Assembly (NCBI GenBank): GCA_002104985.1
Contig: MCGO01000146.1
Span: forward strand, 31,517 to 95,516
Origin: Rhizoclosmatium globosum
Taxonomy: Eukaryota; Chytridiomycota; Chytridiomycetes; Chytridiales; Chytriomycetaceae
DNA length: 64,000 bases
Reading direction: 5' to 3'
Of the stretch, positions 21,849 through 32,285 are shown piece after piece. Each line of letters begins with the position of its first letter. The first letter of the stretch is position 1. A program made the translations under genes and the position numbers. A model generated the notes under the pieces. That model did no database searches, had not been told where the DNA came from, and worked only from the letters and a program-made list of their open reading frames with translations.

Positions 21849-22439
21849 ATGCAACCCAACTCTCCCCAGGAAAGCAACTGTCCAACTCCAGAGCTCTCGT
21901 CTTCTACATCATGGAACTACCGCCTACCCACTCCACCTGCCTCTCTGGTCCCACAAGTCAGCCTCATGACCTCGTCAGTGTCTAGCCCAGTGTCACTGCC
22001 ACCCCTCTCGCAAGTCCTCTCCAACCTCCAAAACACACCGTTCACTTTGCCTCCAAGACCAGTCTACATGATCCCAAGTCCACGAGCATCGCCACCATGC
22101 ATCACTCTAACCAACTCACCACCCGTGTGCATAAACCCACCCATCCGCTATCAAGTTCCAGTCCCATGTCAAGTCTCGGAAGTAGATTCGCCTGAGAAAT
22201 TTAAATTGACAATGTATCAGTTGAATATGCTCAAAGAAATCTATGCCAAGAACGAGACACCGTCTGTTGCGTTGTATGACAGGATATCTGAACGACTGGG
22301 GGTTCCTAGAAAGTTTTTGTTGACTTGGTAAGTTTGTTGATTGTTTTGACCATGAATTTGATTCGGTATTGACGTTCATTGGGATAGGTTCCGTCACAGG
22401 AGGGCGAAGGAGAGACGGGATATCGCAAAGTCCAAGTAA
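21849..22439 (+). CDS. small homeobox-like protein lacking Asn51
   Basis: Exons are 21849-22327 and 22388-22439; the 60-nt intron (GTAAGT...ATAG) splits Trp48. The product is 176 residues. The homeodomain begins KFKLTMYQLNMLKEIYAKN, and helix 3 is KFLLTWFRHRRAKERRDIAK, so Gln50 is Arg and the invariant Asn51 is His. Asn51 makes the key adenine contact in known homeodomains, so base recognition may be altered or lost. The frame is open upstream of 21849 but only non-ATG codons are available. It lacks the IMSIxALI tail of its neighbours. Confidence 0.82.
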
Positions 22440-22676
22440 TTATCTTTGTCTTTTGTATTCCTTTACTTTTTTTGTAATATACAATAGAGTCATTCAATTT
22501 TACGATACTCGAAGATATAGAATTAATATTGTCCAATATCCAAGGATTTGATGTGAAGCAGAGCATGTGATCTGTGTTGTGAGTGAGCATCGGCCACTTT
22601 CATTTTTCGATCACCATTCCTCAAAAAAAATTGCTGGGAGTCTTCTGTTCCGTCGCTGATTACAACTGAAGCAGAC

Positions 22677-23643
22677 ATGGAAGCCACAACGACAAACTCA
22701 AAGAATGGCTACACTACTCAGCAAGGGTACAGTCAGTACTTCTTGCCGTCTCCGCCGTATGTGAGCAAGGTGCACAGCTCGAACAATCCAATCAATTCAG
22801 TGAAGCCGTTGGCCACTCCTCCCACACCAACTCCCACATTCATCTACGCACCACCACCAACCGAACAGCTTTCACAAACACTGCCAAACCACTTCATGGT
22901 TCCATCCCACGTGCAGCACCAGGCACACAGCCACACCGTCCAACCCCCTCTCCGCCACTTCCATCACCACCGGAACCCCCCACCTCCAATCACAATCCCG
23001 ATCATCCTCGCAAAACTACCACCAACCACTCCTCATACAATAACAACATCCCCATCTACTCCAAAAACCGCAGCATCGCTGTCTTTCACCCAAACCACAA
23101 ATCCAATTACCACAACCACTTCCAAGTCACCTGACCAAAATGACCCTCTTAAAGCATCACTCAATCACAGTCACAACATGATGTATCCCACACCGCAACA
23201 AGTCAGCACACTTGTCGTTGTCACTCATAAACCGATACGCGGCACTACAAAACCCGCAACAATCACGTCACCGACGGAATTAACGGCATCACAACACCGC
23301 CTCCTCGAAAAGATATACAAAACACATCCAGCACCGTCACGGGACACAATGAAACGGGTATCAGACCGAATGGGAGTTGCGATGCGGGCTATATCAGGAT
23401 GGTGAGATAGATTTTTCTCATAATTTTTAAATTGGATGACTGATTTGGAATTGAACACTGTGCAGGTTCCAGATGAAGCGACGGGAAGAGAGGAAACGGG
23501 TTGAGGAGGAAAGGAGAGGGAAGTCGGGCAATGGTGATTTGTATATAGTTCATCGGCCCGACCGCGATGAAACGAGGACAGAGAGTGTAAAGAGGCAGGG
23601 AGATGTTAGACCGTTTGTTATGAGGATTGAAGCTTTGATTTGA
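22677..23643 (+). CDS. homeobox-like protein, Asn51 replaced by Met
   Basis: Exons are 22677-23401 and 23466-23643; the 64-nt intron (GTGAGA...GCAG) splits Trp48. 300 residues. Thr/Pro/His-rich N-terminus, then the homeodomain LTASQHRLLEKIYKTHPAPS and RAISGWFQMKRREERKRVEE, where residue 51 is Met instead of Asn. It ends RPFVMRIEALI, clearly related to the group B terminal peptide, which supports both the splice and the reading frame. Confidence 0.85.
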
Positions 23644-24149
23644 ATCAAGACGTGTTTTTTTTGACAGAACGGTTGTTTGATAGGCACAGAGGATATTATT
23701 TTGTTGGTTCATTACTGTAGAATATTTTGTAAAATAGATATAGATTCACGTTCTGCTTACTATGATCCTAATCACAAAGCTACATTACATCAGCCAAATT
23801 TAGGGGGGTTAGAATCTTCTTAGGGCTTAGAAACATATAAAACATTCAACTTGATAGATTCACATGTTTTTATATTATATATAAACGTAAACTCTTTGAT
23901 TTGTGATGATAAGAAAGTATTTCTCATCAAATTAAAAGTATTTGTAAACAAACAACTTTAATTCTGTGAATGAAAGAGTAGAAGATGGCGTTGAAGTGAT
24001 CCTGTACTTGTCTCCCTCGTCCAACTCACACTCAAAGAAAGAAGCAGTGTAATGGAGATGGAATTGGAGGCGGGAGGACACAAGAATTTTTGCCATTTTC
24101 CATTGCGATAATAATTTTTCATCCCATTTGCCAAGAACAACTTTCAAAG
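23644..24149. other. intergenic region
   Basis: AT-rich, about 500 bases, no supported gene or clear signal. Confidence 0.5.
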
Positions 24150-24899
24150 ATGAACACACACACTGCTTCCCACGCACCTGCGCTGATGCCCGCCACTACG
24201 AAGCCCAAAGTGTTTGATGCGCTGTCGCTTCTTGCTGAGTCAGCGGCGCTTGTTGAGCATGAATTGGGACTGACGCCGTCACCAACCGAGTCGTCCACTT
24301 TCACGCACACGCACTCGCCATCGCCATCGCCACGTCTGACTCACTCTCTGCGTTCGACTGCTTCGCCTGGCGCCACCGTCTCGACAACCACCGCCGCCTC
24401 CGCTGCGACTGTGACTGTGACTCACCGAGCCTCTCCATCAGCATCTATTGACCACCACCACCTTCATTTGACAAGACAACCGGCCCCAACCACAGCCACA
24501 GCCACAACCTCAACCTCCGTCTTTATTCTTCCACCAACAAACGGCGCCGTCCGTGCAACAAAGCCGCAGATCGCAGTCCTCGCCCGTGTCTTCAAAACGA
24601 CCCCTCTGCCCTCAACCGAAATGCAGAAGGAGCTCGCTCAGAGCGTTGGTATGACCGTGGCTCAAGTCAGGAACTGGTTCCAGAACAACAGGGCAAAAGT
24701 GCGAAGGGAGGAGAAGGAGAAGGGTGTCAATGATAATGATGATGGTGCCAAGAAACGAAGACTCAATAACCAGCCTCCACATCCACCCTCAACTCCTCCT
24801 TCCTTTTCTTACCAACCTGCTTCTTTTTCTTTTACTCCTTCTTATCCACCAGCATCAACATCTGCAAACTCGATGAGTATAGCATCACTTCTTTGTTGA
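24150..24899 (+). CDS. homeobox protein, group B
   Basis: Single exon, 249 residues, start ATG at 24150. The N-terminus contains FDALSLLAESAALVEHELG, a short hydrophobic/acidic helix resembling DALSMLSVAAAA in the gene at 29713. Ser/Thr/His-rich linker, then the group B arm FILPPTNGAVRATKPQ and a homeodomain ending VAQVRNWFQNNRAKVRREE (Trp48 at 24675-24677). The tail ends NSMSIASLLC, a diverged form of the shared C-terminal peptide. All homeodomain landmark residues are present. Confidence 0.9.
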   Translation: MNTHTASHAPALMPATTKPKVFDALSLLAESAALVEHELGLTPSPTESSTFTHTHSPSPSPRLTHSLRSTASPGATVSTTTAASAATVTVTHRASPSASIDHHHLHLTRQPAPTTATATTSTSVFILPPTNGAVRATKPQIAVLARVFKTTPLPSTEMQKELAQSVGMTVAQVRNWFQNNRAKVRREEKEKGVNDNDDGAKKRRLNNQPPHPPSTPPSFSYQPASFSFTPSYPPASTSANSMSIASLLC

Positions 24900-25800
24900 T
24901 CAATTGATGATCAATAGATGAGTAATGATATGTTACCCACCACTATCAAACTTTGCTTCACCCACGCTGTATTTAGAAGCTCTTTCTTATTCAAATAAAT
25001 GTCAACCCGCTTTTTGCATATCAGTTGTCCGTTTTTTTCGTCAGACACAGATCACAAGACGGGTTCGGGTGAGAGAAGTGAGCATCAAAAATGGTTATCG
25101 GCGCAGTGAGAGGGCTTCGGTGCTCAACGCAGTGAATGCACTTTCGTGAATTATACAATTGACAATCCTCTCCCGTTGCTTTTTTTGTATTGAGTGAAGG
25201 AAGAGCGAAATATCCCAACGCATTGAAGCGCAGTTCGATTAAGTGAGCGTTTGAAAAAACTTGTATCAGTAAATCTACACAATCGATAATGATGTGACGA
25301 TGAAGGGGGGGAAATGTTTTCAGTTTGGAACCAAGCCAATCAATGTCATTCTACCCTATATTTTCCGGAAGATATTCCAGAAGATCTCCATTCAAAGTGG
25401 AGATGGAAGGGGGCGCCACTATTATTAGGGGGGAGGGGGGGGACGAGCCCCCCCCTTCCTTCCCCCCTAAAAACCCCCCTCGAACCCCCCCCTTTTTGAC
25501 AATGGTTGTGATGTTGGGCTTTGTTAATATGTGTGCTCTTAATACCGTATTAGTTAATTGTAACTTCTATGCTCTCAACCAGTTCCGTAGTCTATCCAGT
25601 AGGGAGTACTCCAACAGATGTGAACATCCGTAGTTCGAATCCAGAGTTGAAATCAATAAGAAGTTTTACTCAGAATAAGTTACAATGGAGATGGAAGACG
25701 AGAAGAGATAATGGATGGAGATGGAAGACGATCTGGAAGACGAGCTTCATGAATGCCGCATTCATTTCCCCACTTGAGCACCAATGTGTCCATTACAGTT
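24900..25800. other. intergenic region with G/C homopolymer tracts
   Basis: No supported gene. It contains the G-run/C-run block at 25428-25492, and three copies of GGAGATGGAAG (near 25401, 25687 and 25719), two of them extended by ACGA. Confidence 0.5.
25428..25492. repeat. G-tract / C-tract low-complexity block
   Basis: Runs of six to eight G (25428-25442) are followed directly by several runs of five to eight C (to 25492). The two halves could pair as an imperfect hairpin or form four-stranded structures. Such tracts are also error-prone in assemblies. Confidence 0.6.
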
Positions 25801-26356
25801 ATGAATAATACGCAATTAAAACTGTCATTACAACTAATGGCAGACAGTGAATCAATGATCTCAGATACCTCTTCCTTCAGGTCACTCAAAACGTATCAGT
25901 CAGTCAACACAGCACAACCATCGCTTCCTTCCTTCACTGATATGGGATTCCATCTCTTTTATCTCAAATCACATCGTTACTTTGCTCTTCCATCCGAAAT
26001 CGTGACCTTCCTTCCGAATTACATTCAACCAACTACAGAACAACCCGTGAAAATCGAGAGCTCTGTTGATAAATCTCCTCGTAAGCGCACCTCGCTCTTG
26101 CCAACGCAAGTTTCTGTTCTTGAAGGGGAATTCTCTCTCAACGCATATCCATCCTATTTCAAACACTCGGAGCTGGTTACTAGATTAGCCATGTCGCGGG
26201 CACAAGTTCGGAATTGGTTTGCGGTTAGTCCTTTTGCCTGTTTCCTTTGTGGCTCACTTTGATTATCTCATTTACATCCAACAGAACCATCGGGCAAAAT
26301 ACCGGCGTATTGCTGAAAGACAGAAGAGAGACTCTTCAAGAGTGTATCAGAAATAA
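25801..26356 (+). CDS. small homeobox-like protein
   Basis: Exons are 25801-26223 and 26285-26356; 164 residues from the ATG at 25801 (in-frame alternatives at 25753 and 25837). The 61-nt intron (GTTAGT...ACAG) lies between homeodomain residues 50 and 51. Helix 3 is AQVRNWFANHRAKYRRIAER: Asn51 is kept but Gln50 is Ala. Helix 1 region is KRTSLLPTQVSVLEGEFSLN. The intron phase matches the genes at 26596 and 29713. No group B terminal peptide is seen. Confidence 0.8.
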
Positions 26357-26595
26357 GACTGATGTGGCTTGGGAAGTTGTGGCTCTTGGTGGATATTTAC
26401 GGAAAATGAACTTTCATTGCTTCAATATTTAGTTTGGTGATTTTACAGAAATGAAACCCGTTTTTCTAACTGTGGAAAGGATCTGGACCAAACCCAACAG
26501 AACAAGACACAAGGATTCGAATCGACACACAAGCCCTGGAAAAGCCCAACCTCTTTTTGCAGTTTCAGTGACAAGCCCAAACAGAAAAAGAAGCT

Positions 26596-27693
26596 ATGAA
26601 ACTGTCGGACGAGACCAACCACCACTCAGCAACCACCACACCACTGAGCCTCAACCTAGAGCCAGCTGTCAAAACGGAAAGGACAGAAGAGCAGGAAGCT
26701 GAAGTGGCAGCGACTCTGGCCATGTTCTGCCACACTTCTTCAGCATCAGCTGCAGCCGCCACCAACACCGCCAGCACCACAGACGATGCCCGTCTTCCTT
26801 CACCGCCACATAGCACACTCGGACCCTCTTTCAACAGCCACGAACATCACCATCACTACAACCACAGCACCTCACATTCAACGACAAGCCGCCTCCATTC
26901 GCATCCCGCCCACGAAACCCACTTGCACCCTTCCACAATCCCACCATATCAAATCCAAACACAGCTCTACCACCAAGAAGCTCCGCCGCACCACTATATG
27001 AACCAGCCCCTCCCTCCCTCAAATCACAACACACAACAAGCCCACCAGATACATCACCACCAACAACACCACCTTCCAACCACTCACCAACCTGCATACC
27101 CACGCACAACAGTCCCCGACCGCCGTCCACAACTATTCCTCACCCCACCAACAACCGGCTGCCTCCGCACAACAAAACCGCAACAAGCAGTTCTCCATGC
27201 CGAATTCGCTGCAAACCCGAACCCACCCGGCCCAAAGCAACAAGAAATCGCGGACCGCATTGGAATGAAAAAGAGCACGGTCCGGAACTGGTTTCAGGTG
27301 TGTATCCTTTTGGAGGCGCTCACATTTGAAAAAATTCCTTTCCCTGTGATTTCTAAACAACCTTGGATAATCTAGAATGCACGGTCTAAAGCGCGGAAAG
27401 CGGCGGAAGCACTTGCAAACCCTCATCTGCAGCAGGAGTACCAGCAAGGAGGCGACAGCGGAAGCGAAGTCGGGTCGAACGTTGGATCCACGCTTTCGTT
27501 TGCGGATTCAAGCGTTCTTGGGTCTTCACAGGTTTCTATGAACGTGGGTCCATCGTTCGTGGGGCAACCGATGCAACAGCAGCAGCAGCAAGTGTATTAC
27601 TCACAAAATCATGTTCAACAAGCGGCACAGCCACAGCCGGTGGAGAGGGAGGCACGGTCGGTAAATGTAATGAGCATTTCTGCACTGATTTAG
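26596..27693 (+). CDS. homeobox protein, group B
   Basis: Exons are 26596-27297 and 27376-27693; 339 residues. The 78-nt intron (GTGTGT...CTAG) falls between residues 50 and 51 of the homeodomain (WFQ|N). His/Gln/Pro-rich N-terminus, arm FLTPPTTGCLRTTKPQ, helix 3 KSTVRNWFQNARSKARKAAE. A Ser/Gln-rich tail contains a short polyglutamine run and ends SVNVMSISALI, the group B terminal peptide. The peptide's position right before the stop confirms the exon 2 frame. Confidence 0.9.
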
Positions 27694-28003
27694 ATGGGCT
27701 TTTGGCATTCGTTTTTTTCTTTTCATTATGGTTCTGGGGTAATCACAAAATACATGTTTTTCCACGCTACTTCACGTGGTGTCTTCTGATTGGACAAGTG
27801 CCACAAGGCTTTCGGTAAGAAACTATAATGAGCTGTTGGGACAAGTGTGGCTATAGGGTTGAAGAGTGAGTAATTGTGCCAAGGAAGGCGGAGAAAACAA
27901 ATGTTGTTGGACAACAATTCGGATTTGTGTCGGCTTGTGAAATGAATCTCCGGACTCCTTTCTCCTCTTTTGTTACAATTCAAAGCGAAAAATCAGATAT
28001 CGA
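27694..28003. other. intergenic region
   Basis: 310 bases, no supported gene or recognisable signal. Confidence 0.5.
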
Positions 28004-29323
28004 ATGGATCCACCCACTTTGGCTACAGCTACAGTGCCTCCGCAGCATTGCGAACCTATGGCTGTACGATCCAGTCGAGTTGGGCCATTATCTGTTCATA
28101 GTGACACCGCCTCTCAACTTACGCCTCCAACATCAGAAGTGGGAACACTTAACCAAAGAGCCCCGAACTTTAATAGCCTTCCATCTATTCGAGCACAGTT
28201 TGCTACTGCTCATCCAACGCCGTTGATGCCGCAGGCAAGTGCAAGAGTTTCAAACACTTACCAGCCTCTATTTCACCAACCGTTGGTTGCTCCACCGACC
28301 TTGCATATGGCAAATCATATTATTCGAAACGATTACCATCCATACCAACGCCCACATCACACGCAACAGCAGCACTATTCTTCAGGACCATCACAACAAT
28401 CTCTGCCAAGACCACCACCATCCCAAGCCCAACACCACCAACACCACCAACACCAACCAGTTCATCAGCACCCGCATTATGCTCATCCGCAGCCTCAAAT
28501 ATATCGCCCCATTCAACATCCACATCCATACACGCACCAACAAACTCGGCCACTGTATCATACTCATCCAACCACTGCCTCCAGTGTCTTGCACTCAAGC
28601 CAAACTAATACCCTTGCATCATCGCAACCACAACCACAACCATCCTCGATACTCCCAAAAATCCCTTCACCCCGCCTCACAACACGAACCTACAAATCCC
28701 GTAAACCAAAACCAGACGGCCCACAAGTCTTTCTCACACCTCCAACAAGCGGTTCTATCCGTGCAACAAAGCCAGTTGAGTCCCAAAACATATTTACTAA
28801 TCTATTTATCCTCAAACTGACTTACTTTACAAAAAAAAAACAGCAACTCAATGTCTTGTACAAGATCTTTGCAGAGAACCCTATGCCAAGCGGTGAGATG
28901 CATGCGGCGATTGGGTTACGAATCGGTATGAAAAAGAGTACAGTTCGAAACTGGTTCCAGAACCAACGTGCCAAGGCCAAGAAACAGCAAACGGAGGGAC
29001 ACGATGATCAGACTGCTTATATTGGGGATTTGAATTGGAATGGGGCTGAGGGTGAGACTGCTGGGGGTGTGAGTAGTTTGATATCGACGGCGAACGGACA
29101 TGACGATGTCGAGAGATTTGAAAAGTGTTTTGAAGGGTTTAAACAGGAGTATGATTCGACTGTTGAAGAGGAGGAGGGGTATGAAGGGGAAGGCGATGCA
29201 GATTCGTCGCCACCAGCTTCTGAACTTGCACCTTCCTCGTTGGTTAGTGAGGCAACAAACATATTGGCTCTTTCTGAATCAAGGAGACGGCCGCATATTA
29301 TGTCTATTGATGCTTTGATATGA
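28004..29323 (+). CDS. homeobox protein, group B, with in-frame intron
   Basis: Exons are 28004-28774 and 28844-29323; 416 residues spliced. The 69-nt intron (GTTGAG...ACAG) is a multiple of three and stop-free, so retention would insert 23 residues into the homeodomain arm. Removing it aligns the arm with relatives (RATKP|QLNVLYKIFAEN). Helix 3 is KSTVRNWFQNQRAKAKKQQ (Trp48 at 28952-28954). The N-terminus is His/Gln/Pro-rich; the C-terminus is acidic and ends RRPHIMSIDALI, the clearest copy of the group B peptide. Confidence 0.9.
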   Translation: MDPPTLATATVPPQHCEPMAVRSSRVGPLSVHSDTASQLTPPTSEVGTLNQRAPNFNSLPSIRAQFATAHPTPLMPQASARVSNTYQPLFHQPLVAPPTLHMANHIIRNDYHPYQRPHHTQQQHYSSGPSQQSLPRPPPSQAQHHQHHQHQPVHQHPHYAHPQPQIYRPIQHPHPYTHQQTRPLYHTHPTTASSVLHSSQTNTLASSQPQPQPSSILPKIPSPRLTTRTYKSRKPKPDGPQVFLTPPTSGSIRATKPVESQNIFTNLFILKLTYFTKKKQQLNVLYKIFAENPMPSGEMHAAIGLRIGMKKSTVRNWFQNQRAKAKKQQTEGHDDQTAYIGDLNWNGAEGETAGGVSSLISTANGHDDVERFEKCFEGFKQEYDSTVEEEEGYEGEGDADSSPPASELAPSSLVSEATNILALSESRRRPHIMSIDALI

Positions 29324-29712
29324 AACATATATACATTTCTAATACAACATTTGTCATTGCTGACCATTCTATTAACAATTGAGAGCTTTTAACGCTGTCT
29401 TGGCGGTCTTGGTGGCAATTGTGAGATTTATGATTTGTGAGATGAAACAAGTTTTAATCAAACAAGTTGCCAAGAAACCGCTAAAATTGTTCCAAAATTG
29501 GCCTTCAATCAGCCCCGGGCGCCGTTTGTTTCCTGCGGAGTTGAAGAATAGAGAATACAATGGTATCAGCTGGTAGCGAGAGGGAGCAATTGTGTCAAAG
29601 TGGTAAGTACGATAAGAAACAACAATTTCTTGGCAGGCTTCCCACTTGTTCCATTTTGAAATGGGTGTTCTATTGGTCAATTTTCCATCGTAAAATTTGT
29701 TCCAAGAAAAAC
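29324..29712. other. intergenic region
   Basis: No supported gene. A frame open upstream of 29713 starts with ATG at 29560, but its first 51 residues do not resemble the homeobox family, so 29713 is preferred. Confidence 0.5.
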
Positions 29713-30835
29713 ATGACGAGCCACACACATCCAACACCAGCACCAACACCAATTGGACCTAGAGGCGATGCGCTGTCAATGCTCAGTGTTGCGGCAGCGG
29801 CAGCGACAGGGTCTTCCGAGGCAGTGGGACAAGCGGGACAAGGGCCGAAGCTGCCGTCGTTCGGGGCTGCCTTTGGGGCGATCGCAGCGGCCTATCCTGT
29901 TCCATCGCCGCTTTCTGGTCAGATGAGTCAAATGAGTCAAGTGGAACAAGCAAGACAACAGTCCACGGCGGCGGCGGTTGGAACCAGTCACCAAGGCCAA
30001 CAGAGACTGCCATTCAACCAACCACAGCCGCCCGTCCACCACCACCACCACCACCACCACCCCTTCCAGCACCACCACAACCAGCACCAGCACAACTACC
30101 ACCAACAAGTTCAACACCACCCACAAGTCTATGCTAGCTCGCAGGCGCTGCGTCATCCCCAGCACAGCCGCCCTCAAAGCCACCCTGATGCCCACCGCTC
30201 ACCAACCACCACTCAACAACGTTTTATGGTTCCACCTACAAGCGGATGCGTTAGAGCTACAAGAGCCCAGCTCAAGGTCCTCGAGGCTATTTTTGCCGAG
30301 AACCCGCTGCCATCCACTCAAATGCACAACTCCATCGCCGAACGTATCAATATGAGCAAGCAGTCTGTGCGTAACTGGTTTCAGGTGTGTACTTTTGTTT
30401 TCTTGGCGCAATTTTTTGTTGCATAAAACTCAATCACTAATTGTCATCTTTTATTTAGAATCAAAGAGCCAAAGTACGACGTGCTGCAAATGAGGGTGAC
30501 AAGGATGCTGCTGTCAAAGTAGCACTTCTTAACCAAATCCAGATGGAACGCACTCAAATGAAATATGCTGCTCCTCCCCATCTAATTCTCCCACACTGTC
30601 GCATGAACCGGTTTCTCCAGTTTCTCATAACGAGCCATCTAACAAAGAACTACCCAAGCAAGAGCCAGCTCACACTTACCCACCATCATTTGTCATTCCA
30701 AGCTCTTCATCCATCAGCTCTACATATCCATCATATTCGCATTACTATCACCAATCGTCTTTGTCAGCAACGCCATCATCTTCTTCGACCCCTCCCAATA
30801 CATCACCACATTCAATCATGACACTTGTGATATGA
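29713..30835 (+). CDS. homeobox protein, group B, with one-base frameshift
   Basis: Exon 1 is 29713-30384, exon 2 starts at 30459; the intron (GTGTGT...TTAG, 74 nt) falls between residues 50 and 51. DALSMLSVAAAA lies near the N-terminus, then Gln/His-rich sequence with a polyhistidine run, arm FMVPPTSGCVRATRAQ, helix 3 QSVRNWFQNQRAKVRRAAN. After about 30579 the exon 2 frame becomes unlikely sequence, while another frame gives Ser/Pro-rich protein ending SPHSIMTLVI, a group B-like terminus, at 30835. One extra base in the C-run at 30576-30579 would join them. Probably a consensus deletion; a real mutation is possible. Confidence 0.82.
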
Positions 30836-31186
30836 TCATCATGATGTAAGACGTAAAATGTAATAAGTAAGGATGTTACTTGGAAGTGTACATTATACCA
30901 ATAGCAAAATAAATGCCTTTCAGTTCGTAATTTGGACTTGTATTCTCCATTGAGTTGTTGGAAAGACTGTTGAAAAGACACCTCACTCAGTTTCTTCCTT
31001 CAGTTCATCCCTACAAATAACCTAGATTCACGTAGATACCCATAAGCACAATCTTATAATCCTTGTAACCGCCATTCCTCAACAATTCAACAAGAAAGCG
31101 TGCACTGACATCAGTGTCTTGTTTTGGGTCAAGCCCAATTGTGACAAAGCCAAAGAATTGCACTTTCTTTCTCAAAACTCGGTTGC
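30836..31186. other. intergenic region
   Basis: No supported gene. An AATAAA hexamer is at 30908-30913. Confidence 0.5.
30908..30913 (+). terminator. AATAAA polyadenylation-like signal
   Basis: Lies 73 bases after the stop at 30835. Its position supports that stop, not an earlier one, as the true end of the homeobox gene. Confidence 0.4.
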
Positions 31187-31890
31187 ATGAGCCAAGAACA
31201 ACAACAAAACGAGGCCGAAATGAATGCCTTATCGTCACTTCTATCCCTACGATACGCCGAATCCCCGCAGATACCTTCCACAGTCTCCTGTGCACAGTCT
31301 CCGCGTGCCGAACGGTCAAGTCCCACCTCATCAGCAAACAACAACCCTGTACCTCCCCACTCTTCCGAATCCTCAATCAACACTCCCACGCGGGCCTCAC
31401 TACTGATGCCTGAGACCCTGCACCCTTCCATCAGTCCGATCAATCCGCAAGCCACACATACACACCATCCTCCTTCCACTCGAACCCGCCGAAACAAACA
31501 CTATGTATTACCCACACATATACAAGGCACTGAGCAGCGCTTTCTCACGCCTCCAACAAGCGGGAACAGGCGCCCCTCGCGAGCGCAGACAGCTATTCTT
31601 GAACGGATTTTCAGTGACGAGACGGTGGAGCCTGATGATGAGGAAGTTGATTCTATTTCTCGGAGGGTTGGAGGCCTTTCGAATGAGGTTGTTGCGAAAT
31701 GGTTTTTGTATGTTTTTGTGTTTTATATCCATCCGAATCGGGAGGTTTTGCTGACTTCTTGTGTCTTTTGCGTTTGCTTAGGAACCGTCGTATGCGATTG
31801 GATCGTGAGGAAAAGAGAAGTGGTTCGTCGTTTGAGGATAGGAAAGAGTCGCCGTCCCATTCTGTATCAAAACATGAAAATGAAGAATGA
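31187..31890 (+). CDS. homeobox-like protein, group B
   Basis: Exons are 31187-31707 and 31782-31890; 209 residues. The 74-nt intron (GTATGT...TTAG) splits the codon for residue 50. The N-terminus has EMNALSSLLSLRYAES, related to the DALSxL helix of other group B members. Arm FLTPPTSGNRRPSRAQ; helix 3 NEVVAKWFLNRRMRLDREEK has Leu at 50 and Asn51 kept. The C-terminus is Ser/Glu-rich and lacks the IMSIxALI peptide. Last gene of group B. Confidence 0.85.
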
Positions 31891-32285
31891 AATATCATAG
31901 CCCATATGTGGAATATAATGGATAAAATGGTTCATTACCTGCATTCAACTCACTCAAATTGAACTTACACAAAACGAACGATTTTTTATTTGAGTTTTTT
32001 CATTATAATGAGGCCAGACGAGAGAAACAATGAGGCCCTGGTTTAAACGTAAATGAGGTCAATTCGGAAATAAGAGGCACGGAACAGCGCAGTTGCTTCC
32101 TGTAATCTAAACGGCATTAAGACATCCTTTCTCAGAAAACCCAACAAAACGAAGAGTTAAATCTAGGAATATCTTTTAAACCATCTAGAAAACAAGAAAC
32201 AAAAGCTCATAAAAACAAAGAAATAAGACGGAAGACAGAAAACAAGAGAACAAACACAACAGAATTACAGGGAGATGGCGACGGC
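31891..32285. other. intergenic region, convergent
   Basis: AT-rich sequence between the 3' ends of a + strand homeobox gene and a - strand leucine-rich-repeat gene. No supported gene. Confidence 0.5.

Noticed and set aside
25325..25633. Proline-rich open frame over the C-run
   Set aside because: Produced by homopolymer C; no start context or homology.
29999..30060. CAC trinucleotide repeat as a possible microsatellite feature
   Set aside because: It is coding polyhistidine inside the homeobox gene at 29713 and needs no separate explanation.
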